This document shows positions 55,403 through 64,000 of a stretch of DNA of 64,000 nt, piece after piece (the first letter of the stretch is position 1; each line of letters starts with the position of its first letter). Under the pieces are notes generated by a model, which saw only the letters and a list, made by a program, of their open reading frames with translations, was not told the origin of the DNA and did no database searches. Location of the stretch: positions 4,092,001-4,156,000 of the forward strand of contig NZ_JAUSXF010000001.1 in assembly GCF_030816475.1 (NCBI RefSeq), in the 5' to 3' direction. Source of the stretch: Arthrobacter pascens. GTDB lineage: Bacteria; Actinomycetota; Actinomycetes; Actinomycetales; Micrococcaceae. The position numbers were made by a program, and so were the translations under genes.

Positions 55403-56263
55403 ATGTGCCAAGGGCACGCGATCCTCAGCCCGGCCGTCAGCCGGCGCCTCGCCCTTTCGGCATTGACCGCATCACTGGTGGCAGGACTGGGCGCCTGCTC
55501 CGACGGCCCGCCGGGACCGGCCGGCAACACTTCCGCCCTGGCTGCCCCGGATGCAGTCCAGGCGGCGGCACTGGCTGATGCGGGCGCTGCCGCCACCCCG
55601 CCGGTTCCGGTTCCGGTTGCAACGAAAAGAATCAGGAAGAGCTTCATTCCGGACGTTGGCCTTCCGCCTATAGTTAACGGCCTCGCACCAGTCATCACCC
55701 GGATCCCTACCAAGCATCCGGTCGTCTTCCTCACGATCGACGACGGCGGCACGAAGAATCCGGACATGCCTGCGCTCATGTCCGGCTATGACTACCCCGC
55801 AACGATTTTCCTGGCACAGACCTACGTCAAGGACAATCCGGCCTTCTTCAAGCAATTTGAGTCGCAGGGAAGCCTGATCGAAAACCACACCATCAGCCAT
55901 AACGTGAACATGGTGCAGAAGCTGGGCTACGCGGACCAGCTCGCCGAAATCACCGGCATGCAGGGCTTCGTCAAAGACCAATATGGAAGGCTGCCCACCC
56001 TCTTCCGTCCGCCCGGCGGTGCCTACTCAAATGTGATGAGGAAGGCTGTTGCCGATGCGGGCCTGAAGGCCGTGATCACCTGGGAGGCAAAAGCCAACGC
56101 CGGGAAAATGGACTACCAGTATGGCAACGCTCTGCGTCCGGGAGATATAGTCCTGATGCATTTCCGGCCCGAATTCGCCGCTGACCTGGGAGCATTCCGC
56201 CAGGCCCAGCTGGAGGCCGGGCTTGAAGTGGTGTTGCTGGAGGACTTCCTCGGCGTCAGATAG
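55403..56263 (+). CDS. NodB-domain polysaccharide deacetylase lipoprotein
   Basis: 286 residues from ATG 55403, with AGGA seven bases before it; ATG 55397 is the alternative. The signal peptide ends in AGLGAC, a lipobox with Cys at ~34, so it is a surface lipoprotein. The NodB domain carries VVFLTIDDGG (Asp pair), ENHTISHNV (the His pair), FRPPGGAYSNVM and the C-terminal VLMHFRPEF. It removes acetyl groups from a glycan, probably peptidoglycan or a chitin-like polymer. Divergent from the alpha/beta hydrolase. Confidence 0.9.
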   Translation: MCQGHAILSPAVSRRLALSALTASLVAGLGACSDGPPGPAGNTSALAAPDAVQAAALADAGAAATPPVPVPVATKRIRKSFIPDVGLPPIVNGLAPVITRIPTKHPVVFLTIDDGGTKNPDMPALMSGYDYPATIFLAQTYVKDNPAFFKQFESQGSLIENHTISHNVNMVQKLGYADQLAEITGMQGFVKDQYGRLPTLFRPPGGAYSNVMRKAVADAGLKAVITWEAKANAGKMDYQYGNALRPGDIVLMHFRPEFAADLGAFRQAQLEAGLEVVLLEDFLGVR

Positions 56264-56289
56264 GCGCCCGCACTGTCAGACCTCCGCCG

Positions 56290-56295
56290 TAAGCT
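56290..56295 (+). promoter_or_regulatory. -10 hexamer TAAGCT of leaderless alarmone-synthetase gene
   Basis: TAAGCT ends exactly six bases before the ATG at 56302. No -35 seen. Confidence 0.5.
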
Positions 56296-56301
56296 GGGAC
56301 C

Positions 56302-57408
56302 ATGCCGAGTAACTGGGACAGCCTGGACGTCAGCCTCCGGGGATCCGTGCAGGAAAACGTGGAGCTGTACGAGCGCGTCCGCCCTGCCCTGAAGCTGGTC
56401 ACCAAGGATGTCCTCCATATCCTCCGCGACATGCTCAAGGATACCGAGGTCACTCCCCTGTTTGTCACCGGCCGGACCAAGTCGGTGGAATCGTTCCGGG
56501 AGAAGATCTCCCGCATCGAGGAACCGCTGGAGCCGGGCGGACCGCCGGCGCTGAAGTTTCCGGACCCGTTTCGCACGCTCAATGACATGGTTGGCGTCCG
56601 GGTCATCACCAAGCTTCCGGCCGAGAATGCGTCCGTGGCAAACCTCATCAAGCGCCAGCGCCAGGTCTTTGACTGCCGCGGGGACCGGGAGAAGGACATC
56701 GGTTCCATCGAGTCCGGTACCTACGGCTACTCCAGCCGCCACCTCATCCTGCGGACCATCCAGAACGAGGCCGTCAAGGAGTACCAGCAGGTCTTCAATC
56801 CGGATGTCCAGCCCAACGGCAGCTATTTCTTCGAATGCCAGATCCGCACTGTTTTCGCGCATGCGTGGAGCGAGATCGAGCACGATATCCGGTTCAAGGC
56901 CGAGGACCCCCGCGCCTGGACACCGCATTTCGACCGGCAGTTCACCGCCACTGCCGCCATGCTGGAAACAGTTGAAAGCGCCTTCGCGGACCTGCACGAA
57001 CGCTACGAGGAAGTCCGCAGCTACTGGGATATGGAGGGTGAAGGCGCTGCGCCGCTCACCCCTAACAGGATCCGGGACGTCTGGCGTACCCTGCTCCCGC
57101 ACGTGGACCGTAAAGTGGATGATGACTGGGGCTGGGCCGCCGAACTCATGGCTGCGCATGGCCTCAACCAGACCGTCCAGCTGGCCGGCCTGCTCAGTGC
57201 CAACCGGATCACCGAGGTCCGCAAGGCACTGGACCACCGTTACTCCCCCGGACCGGACCGCCTGCTGGATGATCTCCTGCTCTGGCAGTACGGCCCCAAA
57301 CACATCGACCTCACCGCCGAGGCGCCCGACGCCGTTCCGCACCCGCGGCGCGACAGCCTCCTGCTGCGACTGAAGCAGATCGATCGCTACCGCCAGACCA
57401 AGAAATAG
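56302..57408 (+). CDS. RelA/SpoT-type GTP pyrophosphokinase, synthetase only
   Basis: 368 residues. The RelA/SpoT synthetase domain lies in the first 230 residues: VTGRTKSVESFREKISR, TLNDMVGVRVITKL, GYSSRHLILRT, and FECQIRTVFAHAWSEIEHDIRFK. The HD hydrolase, TGS and ACT domains of full-length Rel are missing, so it is a small alarmone synthetase-like enzyme making (p)ppGpp from GTP or GDP plus ATP. The C-terminal ~110 residues are extra and of unknown role. It overlaps nothing and is followed five bases later by the SulP gene, so the pair share a transcript. Leaderless start likely. Confidence 0.92.
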   Translation: MPSNWDSLDVSLRGSVQENVELYERVRPALKLVTKDVLHILRDMLKDTEVTPLFVTGRTKSVESFREKISRIEEPLEPGGPPALKFPDPFRTLNDMVGVRVITKLPAENASVANLIKRQRQVFDCRGDREKDIGSIESGTYGYSSRHLILRTIQNEAVKEYQQVFNPDVQPNGSYFFECQIRTVFAHAWSEIEHDIRFKAEDPRAWTPHFDRQFTATAAMLETVESAFADLHERYEEVRSYWDMEGEGAAPLTPNRIRDVWRTLLPHVDRKVDDDWGWAAELMAAHGLNQTVQLAGLLSANRITEVRKALDHRYSPGPDRLLDDLLLWQYGPKHIDLTAEAPDAVPHPRRDSLLLRLKQIDRYRQTKK

Positions 57409-57413
57409 GATCC

Positions 57414-58916
57414 ATGCAGCCCTTGCAGCTCCAATCCGTCCGGGCCACCCTCCGTTCACCCCGCCGGCTCAAGACCGAGGCGCTTGCAGGGCTGGTGGTG
57501 GCGCTGGCGCTGATCCCGGAGGCCATCGCCTTCTCAGTGATTGCCGGCGTGGATCCGCGGATCGGGCTGTTCGCCTCCTTCACGATGGCTGTCACCATCT
57601 CCTTCGTGGGCGGACGGCCGGCCATGATCTCCGCGGCCACGGGAGCGGTAGCACTGGTCATTGCCCCGCTGATGCGCAGCCACGGCCTGGATTACCTCAT
57701 TGCCGCGGTGATCCTGGCCGGCGTCTTCCAGATCCTGCTGGCCGTCCTGGGGGTTACCAGGCTGATGCGGTTCATTCCGCGCTCGGTGATGGTGGGCTTC
57801 GTCAATGCCCTCGCCATCCTGGTGTTCCTGGCGCAGTTGCCTGAGCTGATCGGCGTGCCGTGGATGGTTTATCCGCTGGTGGCCGTTGGCCTGGTGATTG
57901 TTGTGGCTCTGCCAAGAATCACGACGGCGGTTCCCTCACCGCTGGTGGCCATTGTGCTGCTCACGCTGTTTACTGTCCTGGCAGGGGTGGACGTGCCAAC
58001 GGTCCAGGACAAGGGCCAGCTGCCGCAGAGCCTGCCCACACTGTTCTTCCCGCATGTCCCGCTGACTTGGGAGACCTTCCAGGTCCTGGCGCCTTTCTCC
58101 CTGTCGATGGCGCTGGTAGGGCTGCTGGAATCACTGCTGACGGCCAAACTGGTGGATGACGTCACGGACACGCGTTCCAACAAGACCCGCGAAGCCTGGG
58201 GCCAGGGTGTGGCCAACATCGTCACCGGTTTCCTCGGTGGCATGGGCGGCTGTGCGGTGATCGGCCAGACCATGATCAACGTCAAGGGCTCAGGCGCACG
58301 GAGCCGGGTATCCACCTTCCTCGCCGGTGTCTTCCTGCTTGTCCTCGTAGTGGTGCTGGGCGACGTCGTGGGCCTCATCCCCATGGCCGCCCTGGTGGCG
58401 GTAATGATCTTCGTCTCCGCCATCACGTTCGAGTGGCACTCCATTGCCCCGCGGACCCTGCGGCGGATGCCCAAGTCCGAGACCGCAGTCATGCTGATCA
58501 CCGTCGGCGTGGTGTCCGCCACGCACAACCTGGCCATCGGCGTGGGCGCGGGAGTCCTGGCAGCAATGGCCATGTTCGCCCGGCGGGTGGCCCACTTCGT
58601 CACGGTGGAACGTACGGTGGTGGAGCTGAACGGCGAGAAGGTGGCCACGTATACGGTGGACGGCGAACTGTTCTTTGCCTCCTCCAACGACCTCTACACC
58701 CAGTTCGAATATGCCCTGGATGCGGAGCCGGACATCAGCCGGGTGGTGGTGGACCTGCACGCCTCGCACCTGTGGGACGCCTCCACCATCGCCGTGCTCG
58801 ATGCCGTCACGGAAAAGTACCGCCGGCACGGGCGCGAAGTGGAGCTGATCGGGCTGAACTCGGCCAGCATCCAGATGCGGGAGCGGCTGGCAGGCAAGCT
58901 CAACGCTGGGCACTAG
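57414..58916 (+). CDS. SulP family anion transporter with STAS domain
   Basis: 500 residues, ten or more membrane helices. Family signature at the N-terminus: LKTEALAGLVVALALIPEAIAFSVIAGVDPRIGLFASF and GGRPAMISAATGAVALV. The C-terminal STAS domain (VDLHASHLWDASTIAVLDAVTEKY) is present. SulP proteins carry sulfate, bicarbonate or other anions; which one is not shown by sequence. Only five bases separate it from the alarmone synthetase stop. No carbonic anhydrase adjacent. Confidence 0.93.
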   Translation: MQPLQLQSVRATLRSPRRLKTEALAGLVVALALIPEAIAFSVIAGVDPRIGLFASFTMAVTISFVGGRPAMISAATGAVALVIAPLMRSHGLDYLIAAVILAGVFQILLAVLGVTRLMRFIPRSVMVGFVNALAILVFLAQLPELIGVPWMVYPLVAVGLVIVVALPRITTAVPSPLVAIVLLTLFTVLAGVDVPTVQDKGQLPQSLPTLFFPHVPLTWETFQVLAPFSLSMALVGLLESLLTAKLVDDVTDTRSNKTREAWGQGVANIVTGFLGGMGGCAVIGQTMINVKGSGARSRVSTFLAGVFLLVLVVVLGDVVGLIPMAALVAVMIFVSAITFEWHSIAPRTLRRMPKSETAVMLITVGVVSATHNLAIGVGAGVLAAMAMFARRVAHFVTVERTVVELNGEKVATYTVDGELFFASSNDLYTQFEYALDAEPDISRVVVDLHASHLWDASTIAVLDAVTEKYRRHGREVELIGLNSASIQMRERLAGKLNAGH

Positions 58917-58947
58917 AGGCGAACGTGGACTGACCCAGGCACCAGCC

Positions 58948-60042
58948 CTACACGCTCTTACTGTTTTTCTGTTGTGGCATCGGCAGTGATTGCCGGCCGG
59001 TTCCTTGTGGTGCTGCTGTTGACTGCCGGATCATGAGCTCTGGAGACCAAAGTGCCGGGTGGGTGACGCTGCGGTCACCTTCCAAGGCGGCGAGGAGACT
59101 TTGTGCTCCCTCCGCCGCCCTCCGGGTTGAATATCGAATGACCGTCGTCAATTCCAGTGATTTGCCAAGGTCCTGGCCATCAATTCCCATGATGGACAGG
59201 TCTTCCGGAATCCTCAGGCCAGCGTTCCCGGCTTCCAACAGCACGCCCAAAGCAATCTGGTCGGAAGCGCAGACGATGGCGGTCGGCTTTGATCCGGGCT
59301 CGGCCCATAGAAGGCTGAACGCGGTCCGGCTGTTGCGGATCGCCCCGGGCTGATCTTCTATCCGGACTTCCCTTAGCTTGAGGCCATCAGCGTTCAGAGC
59401 GCTCGTCCGGTGTTCCCGCACGGCTGCCAGCAGACCGTTCCGGGACTGGGCCCCAAGTCCGCCATGGAAGAAGGCCAGGTCCGTGTGCCCAAGCTGAACC
59501 AGGTGGCGAATTGCGGTGGTTGCGGCGTCCAGGTCACTGTCGTCCTGCTCGCCGTGCAGACCGATCACGATGTGCGGCATCCCGCTCCGCTGCAGTTGAT
59601 CGATCTCGTCCTTTTCCAGGGTGGCCGCTCCCAGAACCAGAAGCGCGTCCACACGTCGGCAGAGCATGTTCAGGTCTCGAGGGAACCGTGGACTGGCAGA
59701 GGAATCCGGGAGATGCAGCAGAACAAGGGAGTAATCCCGCCCGCGGAGTGCCCGCGCGGCACCTTCAACAGCTGCGCCGTAGTCGGGGTGGCGAACGGAG
59801 GAAGTGACAACGCCAATGCTTCGTGTTTTGCCAGTGGCGAGCCCTGCCGCGGAGGCTGACGCAGCGTAGCCCAAGGCTTGGGCGATTTCGAGAATTCTCG
59901 TCCGTGTGGGTTGGGCGACTCTGGGAAGACCCCTGATGGCGCGGGATACAGTGGCCGTGGAAACACCGGCCGCCGCGGCCACGTCTTCGATGCTTGGCTT
60001 AGGGTGGTGCGCCCGGGTTGCTCTGACGGCCGGCAGTATCAT
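58948..60042 (-). CDS. LacI family transcriptional regulator
   Basis: 364 residues. The N-terminal HTH is PSIEDVAAAAGVSTATVSRAIRGLPRVAQPTR, followed by the hinge ALGYAASASAAGLATGKT and a periplasmic-binding-type effector domain (VIGLHGEQDDSDL, PTAIVCASDQIALGVLLEAG, IMGIDGQDLGKSLELTTV). It represses or activates through a sugar effector, most likely the sugar catabolic genes downstream of it here. AAAGGA lies eight bases before the ATG at 60042. It is 75 bases from the end of the isomerase gene on the same strand, so it may be the last gene of that operon. Confidence 0.92.
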   Translation of the reverse strand: MILPAVRATRAHHPKPSIEDVAAAAGVSTATVSRAIRGLPRVAQPTRTRILEIAQALGYAASASAAGLATGKTRSIGVVTSSVRHPDYGAAVEGAARALRGRDYSLVLLHLPDSSASPRFPRDLNMLCRRVDALLVLGAATLEKDEIDQLQRSGMPHIVIGLHGEQDDSDLDAATTAIRHLVQLGHTDLAFFHGGLGAQSRNGLLAAVREHRTSALNADGLKLREVRIEDQPGAIRNSRTAFSLLWAEPGSKPTAIVCASDQIALGVLLEAGNAGLRIPEDLSIMGIDGQDLGKSLELTTVIRYSTRRAAEGAQSLLAALEGDRSVTHPALWSPELMIRQSTAAPQGTGRQSLPMPQQKNSKSV

Positions 60043-60116
60043 GATCCGAATCCTTTGCAGTACGTGCCCCTGGAGTTGTCAGGCCCGGGCCGTCTGGTGC
60101 GCCGGTACCGCCGCTG

Positions 60117-61118
60117 CTAGTCCTTGGTGCTGAAGGCGGCGTCGAAGGAGGTTTGCGAGGCCGGGTAGTCGTACTTTTTGAGGGCGGCGAGGGCTTCGGG
60201 GGCGCCGTGGAGGCGGTCCATGCCGGCGTCTTCCCATTCAACGGAGATGGGTCCGGTGTAGCCGATGGCGGTAAGGGCGCGGAAGGAGGATTCCCAGGGG
60301 ACGTCACCGCGCCCGGCGGAGACGAAGTCCCAGCCGCGCCGGGGATCGCCCCAGGGCAGGTGGGAGCCCATCACGGTGTTCCGGCCGGTGAACCGGAGCT
60401 TGGTGTCCTTGCAGTCCACGTGGTAGATCCGGTCCTTGAAGTCCCAGATGAAGGAGACGGGGTCGATGCCCTGCCACATGAAGTGGGAGGGGTCCCAGTT
60501 CAGGCCGAAGGCTTCGCGGTGCCCGATCGCTTCGAGGGTGCGGACGGTGGTCCAGTAGTCGTAGGCGATTTCGGAGGGGTGGACTTCGTGGGCGAAGCGG
60601 ACGCCGCAGTCATCGAAGACGTCCAGGATCGGGTTCCAGCGGTCCGCGAAGTCCTGGTAGCCGGCGTCGATGACTTTTTCCGGGACGGGCGGGAACATCG
60701 CGACGTACTGCCAGATGGAGGAGCCGGTGAACCCGACGACGGTGTCCACGCCCAGGGCTTTGGCGAGGCGGGCGGTGTGTTTCATTTCCTCTGCGGCACG
60801 GGTCCGGACGCCTTCGGGGTCTCCGTCGCCCCAGACTTTGGATCCGACGATGGCTTCGTGGCGGAAGTCGATGGGGTCATCGCAGACGGCCTGGCCCTTG
60901 AGGTGGTTGGAGATGGCCCAGACCTTGAGGTTGTATTTCTCCAGTACGGCGAGTTTGGAGTCGACGTAGCCGGGTTCCTCCCAGCGCCAGGCGTCCAGGT
61001 GGTCTCCGGAGACGGCGATTTCTAGGCCGTCATAGCCCCAGCCGGACGCCAGCCTGGCGACTTCCTCGAAGGGGAGGTCGGCCCACTGGCCGGTGAACAG
61101 GGTAAACGGGCGGGACAT
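60117..61118 (-). CDS. Sugar phosphate isomerase/epimerase family protein
   Basis: 333 residues, TIM-barrel fold of the xylose isomerase-like (AP endonuclease 2) family. Landmarks: GWGYDGLEIAVSGDH, VHPSEIAYDYW (Glu/His metal ligands), NWDPSHFMWQGIDP, HVDCKDTKL and GPISVEWEDAG. Members act on inositol derivatives or sugar epimerisation. It is one base after a Gfo/Idh/MocA dehydrogenase, implying a shared pathway. Substrate not resolved. Confidence 0.9.
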   Translation of the reverse strand: MSRPFTLFTGQWADLPFEEVARLASGWGYDGLEIAVSGDHLDAWRWEEPGYVDSKLAVLEKYNLKVWAISNHLKGQAVCDDPIDFRHEAIVGSKVWGDGDPEGVRTRAAEEMKHTARLAKALGVDTVVGFTGSSIWQYVAMFPPVPEKVIDAGYQDFADRWNPILDVFDDCGVRFAHEVHPSEIAYDYWTTVRTLEAIGHREAFGLNWDPSHFMWQGIDPVSFIWDFKDRIYHVDCKDTKLRFTGRNTVMGSHLPWGDPRRGWDFVSAGRGDVPWESSFRALTAIGYTGPISVEWEDAGMDRLHGAPEALAALKKYDYPASQTSFDAAFSTKD

Positions 61119-61119
61119 G

Positions 61120-62322
61120 TCAGGCTCCTTGCATCTGTGACGCTGAACCGGCCACTACGGATTGATGAACGGGGATCACGGTGCTTTTGTTGTTGGCTGA
61201 CTCTTCGACGGCGGCAAGGACCCGTTGCACCTGGAGTCCTTCTTCGAACGATGGAGACGGCTCCTCGCCTGAGTTGATTGCCAGCAGGAAGTCCCGGATC
61301 TGGTGGGTGAACGTGTGTTCCCAGCCGATGATGTGTCCCTGGGGCCACCAGGCCTCCAGATAGGGGTGCTCGGGTTCGTTGACCAGGATCCGGCGGAATC
61401 CCTGCTCCCGGACAGGGGCGGTGGCGTCAAGGAAGTTCAGCTCATTCAGGTTTTCCAGATTGAATGTCAGTGCTCCGCCGGTGCCGTAGACCTCGATCTG
61501 GAGGCTGTTCTTCTGGCCGGTAGCTACCCGTGACGCTTCGACAGAGGCTCCCATGTCTCCGGTGAGCCAGAAGGTCGCCCACGCCGCATCATCCACCGTG
61601 ACGTCCTCCAACCCGGACGGACCCGGGCGCTGTGTCACGAAGGTCCGCAGGACGCCCGAGGCTTCAAGAACTGTTTGCCCCGTGAGGTAGCCGATCTGGT
61701 CAATGGCGTGGGAGGCGATGTCGCCCAGTGCACCGGAGCCTGCCGCGTCTTTTCGAAGGCGCCAGGTCATGGGCGATTCGGCGTCGGAGAGCCAATCCTG
61801 CAGGTAGGCGGCGCGAACGTGCCGGATGGTGCCCAAGCGGCCTTCCGCGATCAGTTCCCGTGCCAAAGCCAGCGCCGGGACGCGGCGGTAGTTGAATCCG
61901 ACCATGGACTGAACCCCTTTTCCACGCGCGGCCCGGGCTGCTTCAACCATTGCTTCGGCTTCGGCCAGGGTATTGGCCAGGGGTTTCTCCACGAGGACAT
62001 GCTTGCCCGCCTCCAGCGCAGCAATGGCTATCTCGGCGTGCATCCACCCTGGCGCGGAGATGTCGACGACGTCGATGTCCTCACGGCTGATGACTTCCCG
62101 CCAGTCGGTGGTCCATTCGCTCCAGCCGTAGGTCGACGCTGCAGCGGCGACCTGGGCGGCGTCCCGGCCCACCAGGACCTTTTGCTCGAAGGCCGGGACG
62201 GTGAAGAAGCTGCCCACGTTCCGCCACGCATTCGAATGGACCTTGCCCATGAAGGCGTACCCAATCATGGCCACGCCGAGGGGACGGGTCTGTTCCAGCT
62301 GGGGGTTTGGTTCTGCTGACAT
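61120..62322 (-). CDS. Gfo/Idh/MocA family oxidoreductase
   Basis: 400 residues. Rossmann N-terminal AMIGYAFMGKVHSNAWRNV, the conserved HVLVEKPLANTLAEAEAMVEAA, and a C-terminal substrate-binding beta-sheet with SMVGFNYRRVPALALAREL and RVATGQKNSLQIEVYGTGGALTF. NAD(P)-dependent dehydrogenases of sugars, inositol or related polyols. Between the other Gfo/Idh/MocA gene (11 bases upstream) and the isomerase (1 base downstream). Specific substrate unknown. Confidence 0.92.
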   Translation of the reverse strand: MSAEPNPQLEQTRPLGVAMIGYAFMGKVHSNAWRNVGSFFTVPAFEQKVLVGRDAAQVAAAASTYGWSEWTTDWREVISREDIDVVDISAPGWMHAEIAIAALEAGKHVLVEKPLANTLAEAEAMVEAARAARGKGVQSMVGFNYRRVPALALARELIAEGRLGTIRHVRAAYLQDWLSDAESPMTWRLRKDAAGSGALGDIASHAIDQIGYLTGQTVLEASGVLRTFVTQRPGPSGLEDVTVDDAAWATFWLTGDMGASVEASRVATGQKNSLQIEVYGTGGALTFNLENLNELNFLDATAPVREQGFRRILVNEPEHPYLEAWWPQGHIIGWEHTFTHQIRDFLLAINSGEEPSPSFEEGLQVQRVLAAVEESANNKSTVIPVHQSVVAGSASQMQGA

Positions 62323-62333
62323 GGCGAGGTCTC

Positions 62334-63452
62334 CTAGAGTGTCCGGGCTGACGGTTCCCAGTCCTCCGGGAGTGCAGCGGAGGCCGGGGCGGAGCTTTCA
62401 ACATCTATGAAAGCGCGCGATTCGATGGATTCGGAGATCGAGACCATGGTGTCCAGGACGTGGTACGCCAGGTCGCCGGTAGCGCGGTGCGGAACGCCTG
62501 CTCGAAGCGACCGGGCCATGTCCAGCACGCCCAAACCGCGGCCGTCTGCAGGGCCGGTGGCCGGAACAGTGGTCCAGTCCCCGTCGCCAGCCCGCCAGAT
62601 ACGGACATCACCGTCGAATTCGTTCGGATCAGGAAGGGAAATGGTGGCGTCCGTCCCTGTGATCTCCACGAATCCCATGCGTTCCCGCGGGGATTCGAAG
62701 CTGAAGACACTGTGGGAGGATGCCCCGCCGTCGAACTGTGCCATCGCGGAGACGTGCGTGGGGACGTCGACGGTGAATTCCTCGCCTGCCTTCGGGCCCG
62801 ACCCGATCACGCGCACGTCCTTCGCTTTGGACCCAAGAGCCGCGACCCTGCGGACTGACCCGAAGGTCTGGACGAGGGCCGTCAGGTAGTAGGGGCCCAT
62901 GTCGAACAGCGGGCCGGCGCCGTACTGGAACAGGAAGCCAGGATTGGGGTGCCAGGATTCCGGGCCGGGTGTCTGGAACGTCGTCATGGCTGTGAGCGGC
63001 GTGCCGATATCACCGCGCTCAATGATCCGCCGCGCCGTCTGCAGCCCGGCGCCCAGGAACGTATCCGGGGCGCAACCAAGCCGCACACCTGCCGCGTCAG
63101 CAGCCTTCAGAAGACCAAGCCCCGACTCCCGGTCCAGCGAAAACGGCTTCTCGGTCCAGACGTGCTTCCCCGCCCGGACCGCTGCGGTTGCCACTTCCAC
63201 GTGCGCGGCCGGGATGGTCAGGTTCACAATGATTTCGACGTCGGGATGGTTAAGCGCCGCGTCAACCCCGCCGAACTCCGGAATGCCGTACTCCTTCGCC
63301 CGTGCTTGCGCGGCTTCTTCGAACAGGTCCGCGATTATGTGGACCTTCAGATCAGGGAATACGGTCAAATTGTCCAGGTACTGCTTGCTGATGTTGCCGG
63401 CGCCGATAACGGCGACGCCGACCGGCCCGCTGCCGCTTGCGACGCCGCTCAT
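62334..63452 (-). CDS. Gfo/Idh/MocA family oxidoreductase
   Basis: 372 residues. N-terminal AVIGAGNISKQYLDNLTVFPDL, HVWTEKPFSLDRESGLGLL, then the substrate domain with PLFDMGPYYLTALVQTFG and VEITGTDATISLPDPNEFDG. Like its neighbour, a predicted NAD(P)-dependent sugar or polyol dehydrogenase. Its start overlaps the stop of the upstream partial gene (4 bases), so the transcript enters from beyond the right edge. The two dehydrogenases are clearly different in sequence, which suggests consecutive steps or different substrates. Confidence 0.92.
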   Translation of the reverse strand: MSGVASGSGPVGVAVIGAGNISKQYLDNLTVFPDLKVHIIADLFEEAAQARAKEYGIPEFGGVDAALNHPDVEIIVNLTIPAAHVEVATAAVRAGKHVWTEKPFSLDRESGLGLLKAADAAGVRLGCAPDTFLGAGLQTARRIIERGDIGTPLTAMTTFQTPGPESWHPNPGFLFQYGAGPLFDMGPYYLTALVQTFGSVRRVAALGSKAKDVRVIGSGPKAGEEFTVDVPTHVSAMAQFDGGASSHSVFSFESPRERMGFVEITGTDATISLPDPNEFDGDVRIWRAGDGDWTTVPATGPADGRGLGVLDMARSLRAGVPHRATGDLAYHVLDTMVSISESIESRAFIDVESSAPASAALPEDWEPSARTL

Positions 63453-64000
63453 GCCAGCTCTCCTGCGTTCACTGCTGCATTCTCGAGGTAGCGCAGGCTT
63501 TCCGCGATGCCGTCGAAGATGTCCCCTGAGTAGTCGTCGAACTCAACGACACCCACCTCAAGGGACCCGGCGGCCTTAATGACATCCAGGACGGCGATGC
63601 GGCCCTGGCCTGCGGGTTGCTGGGCTTTGATGTCGGCAGTTATCGGGCCGTCCTTGATATGGATGAACTTCACCCGGTCACCGAGGCGCCGGAGGAGGGC
63701 TTCGGGATCCTGGCCTCCGACTGCTGCCCAGTAAACGTCCACCTCCAGGACAACCTCCGCGTCCAGCAGCCCGGCGAAGTACTCGAGGGCGGTCTGGCCC
63801 TCGATCATCGACTCCAGTTCCCACTGGTGATTGTGGTAGCCCACGCGGATGCCGTACGCGGTGCCCTTCTTCGCCGCGGCGTTGAGCTTTTCGGCCGTGG
63901 CGTAGATGTCCTCGGCTTTTTGCCAGTGTTCTGCCGGCAGGAAGGGGTCAATCACCGTAGCGATGCCCAATTCCTTGGCGGCCTCAAAGATTTCGTCCTG
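63449..64000 (-). CDS. Sugar phosphate isomerase/epimerase-type TIM-barrel protein, partial
   Basis: The frame is open to the right edge: 183 residues of the C-terminal part are visible. Key segments are ATVIDPFLPAEHWQKAEDIY, VGYHNHQWELESMIEGQTALE (metal-binding His/Glu), LEVDVYWAAVGGQDPEALLRRL and KFIHIKDGPITA. TIM-barrel enzyme of the xylose isomerase-like group. It overlaps the following Gfo/Idh/MocA gene by four bases. The start lies outside the window. Confidence 0.88.
   Translation of the reverse strand, partial: QDEIFEAAKELGIATVIDPFLPAEHWQKAEDIYATAEKLNAAAKKGTAYGIRVGYHNHQWELESMIEGQTALEYFAGLLDAEVVLEVDVYWAAVGGQDPEALLRRLGDRVKFIHIKDGPITADIKAQQPAGQGRIAVLDVIKAAGSLEVGVVEFDDYSGDIFDGIAESLRYLENAAVNAGELA

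Overview
The window is chromosomal DNA of a high-GC actinobacterium, most likely Arthrobacter, Pseudarthrobacter or a close relative in the Micrococcaceae. This is inferred from the GC bias at third codon positions, frequent GTG starts, several genes that look leaderless, Gram-positive surface genes (WXG100, RDD, NodB lipoprotein) and the protein sequences themselves. I place about 62 protein genes. I saw no rRNA, tRNA, CRISPR array, prophage or insertion sequence. Both ends cut genes: an inorganic pyrophosphatase on the left and a sugar isomerase-like gene on the right.

Layout. 1-5.1 kb: pyrophosphatase, type-B carboxylesterase, DUF429 protein and a convergent phosphoketolase. 5.2-8.3 kb: a tightly overlapping four-gene cassette that begins with a large WXG100-like protein and includes an RDD membrane protein; this is the best candidate for an undescribed system. 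8.4-15.4 kb: small regulator, HAD phosphatase, a solitary AbiEi-like protein with flanking palindromes, serS, lipid kinase, pheA and a rhodanese protein. 15.6-19.1 kb: amidase, a GH43 glycosidase with an operator-like palindrome, and two small genes. 19.1-26.4 kb: amino-acid metabolism (a decarboxylase/permease operon, a frameshifted PucR-type regulator and glutaminase). 26.4-34.0 kb: DUF4190 and NERD membrane proteins, phosphoglucomutase, a RutE-like reductase divergent from an NCS2 permease, GDSL hydrolase and a GAF-ANTAR protein. 34.1-38.5 kb: glycosyltransferase and a group that looks like general stress genes (acidic disordered protein, SDR, DUF6328, DUF6766, small surface protein). 38.5-41.7 kb: glycerate kinase, ribokinase-like kinase and methyltransferase. 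41.8-46.2 kb: a signalling block of histidine kinase, GGDEF-EAL protein and EAL protein. 46.3-51.0 kb: hydrophilic small proteins, glycerophosphodiesterase, HAD phosphatase and an orphan solute-binding protein. 51.1-58.9 kb: two GT9 glycosyltransferases, sugar kinase, alpha/beta hydrolase, deacetylase lipoprotein, RelA/SpoT-type synthetase and SulP transporter. 58.9-64.0 kb: a sugar or sugar-alcohol catabolic locus with a LacI regulator, two Gfo/Idh/MocA dehydrogenases and two TIM-barrel isomerase-like proteins.

Themes. Many neighbours are translationally coupled through 4-base stop/start overlaps, which defines operons with some confidence. At least seven genes have a TAnnnT hexamer six or seven bases before the start codon, the geometry of leaderless transcription. 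A TAAGCATGCTTA-like palindrome recurs next to small stress-type genes. Pairs of convergent genes share one CTAG as both stop codons.
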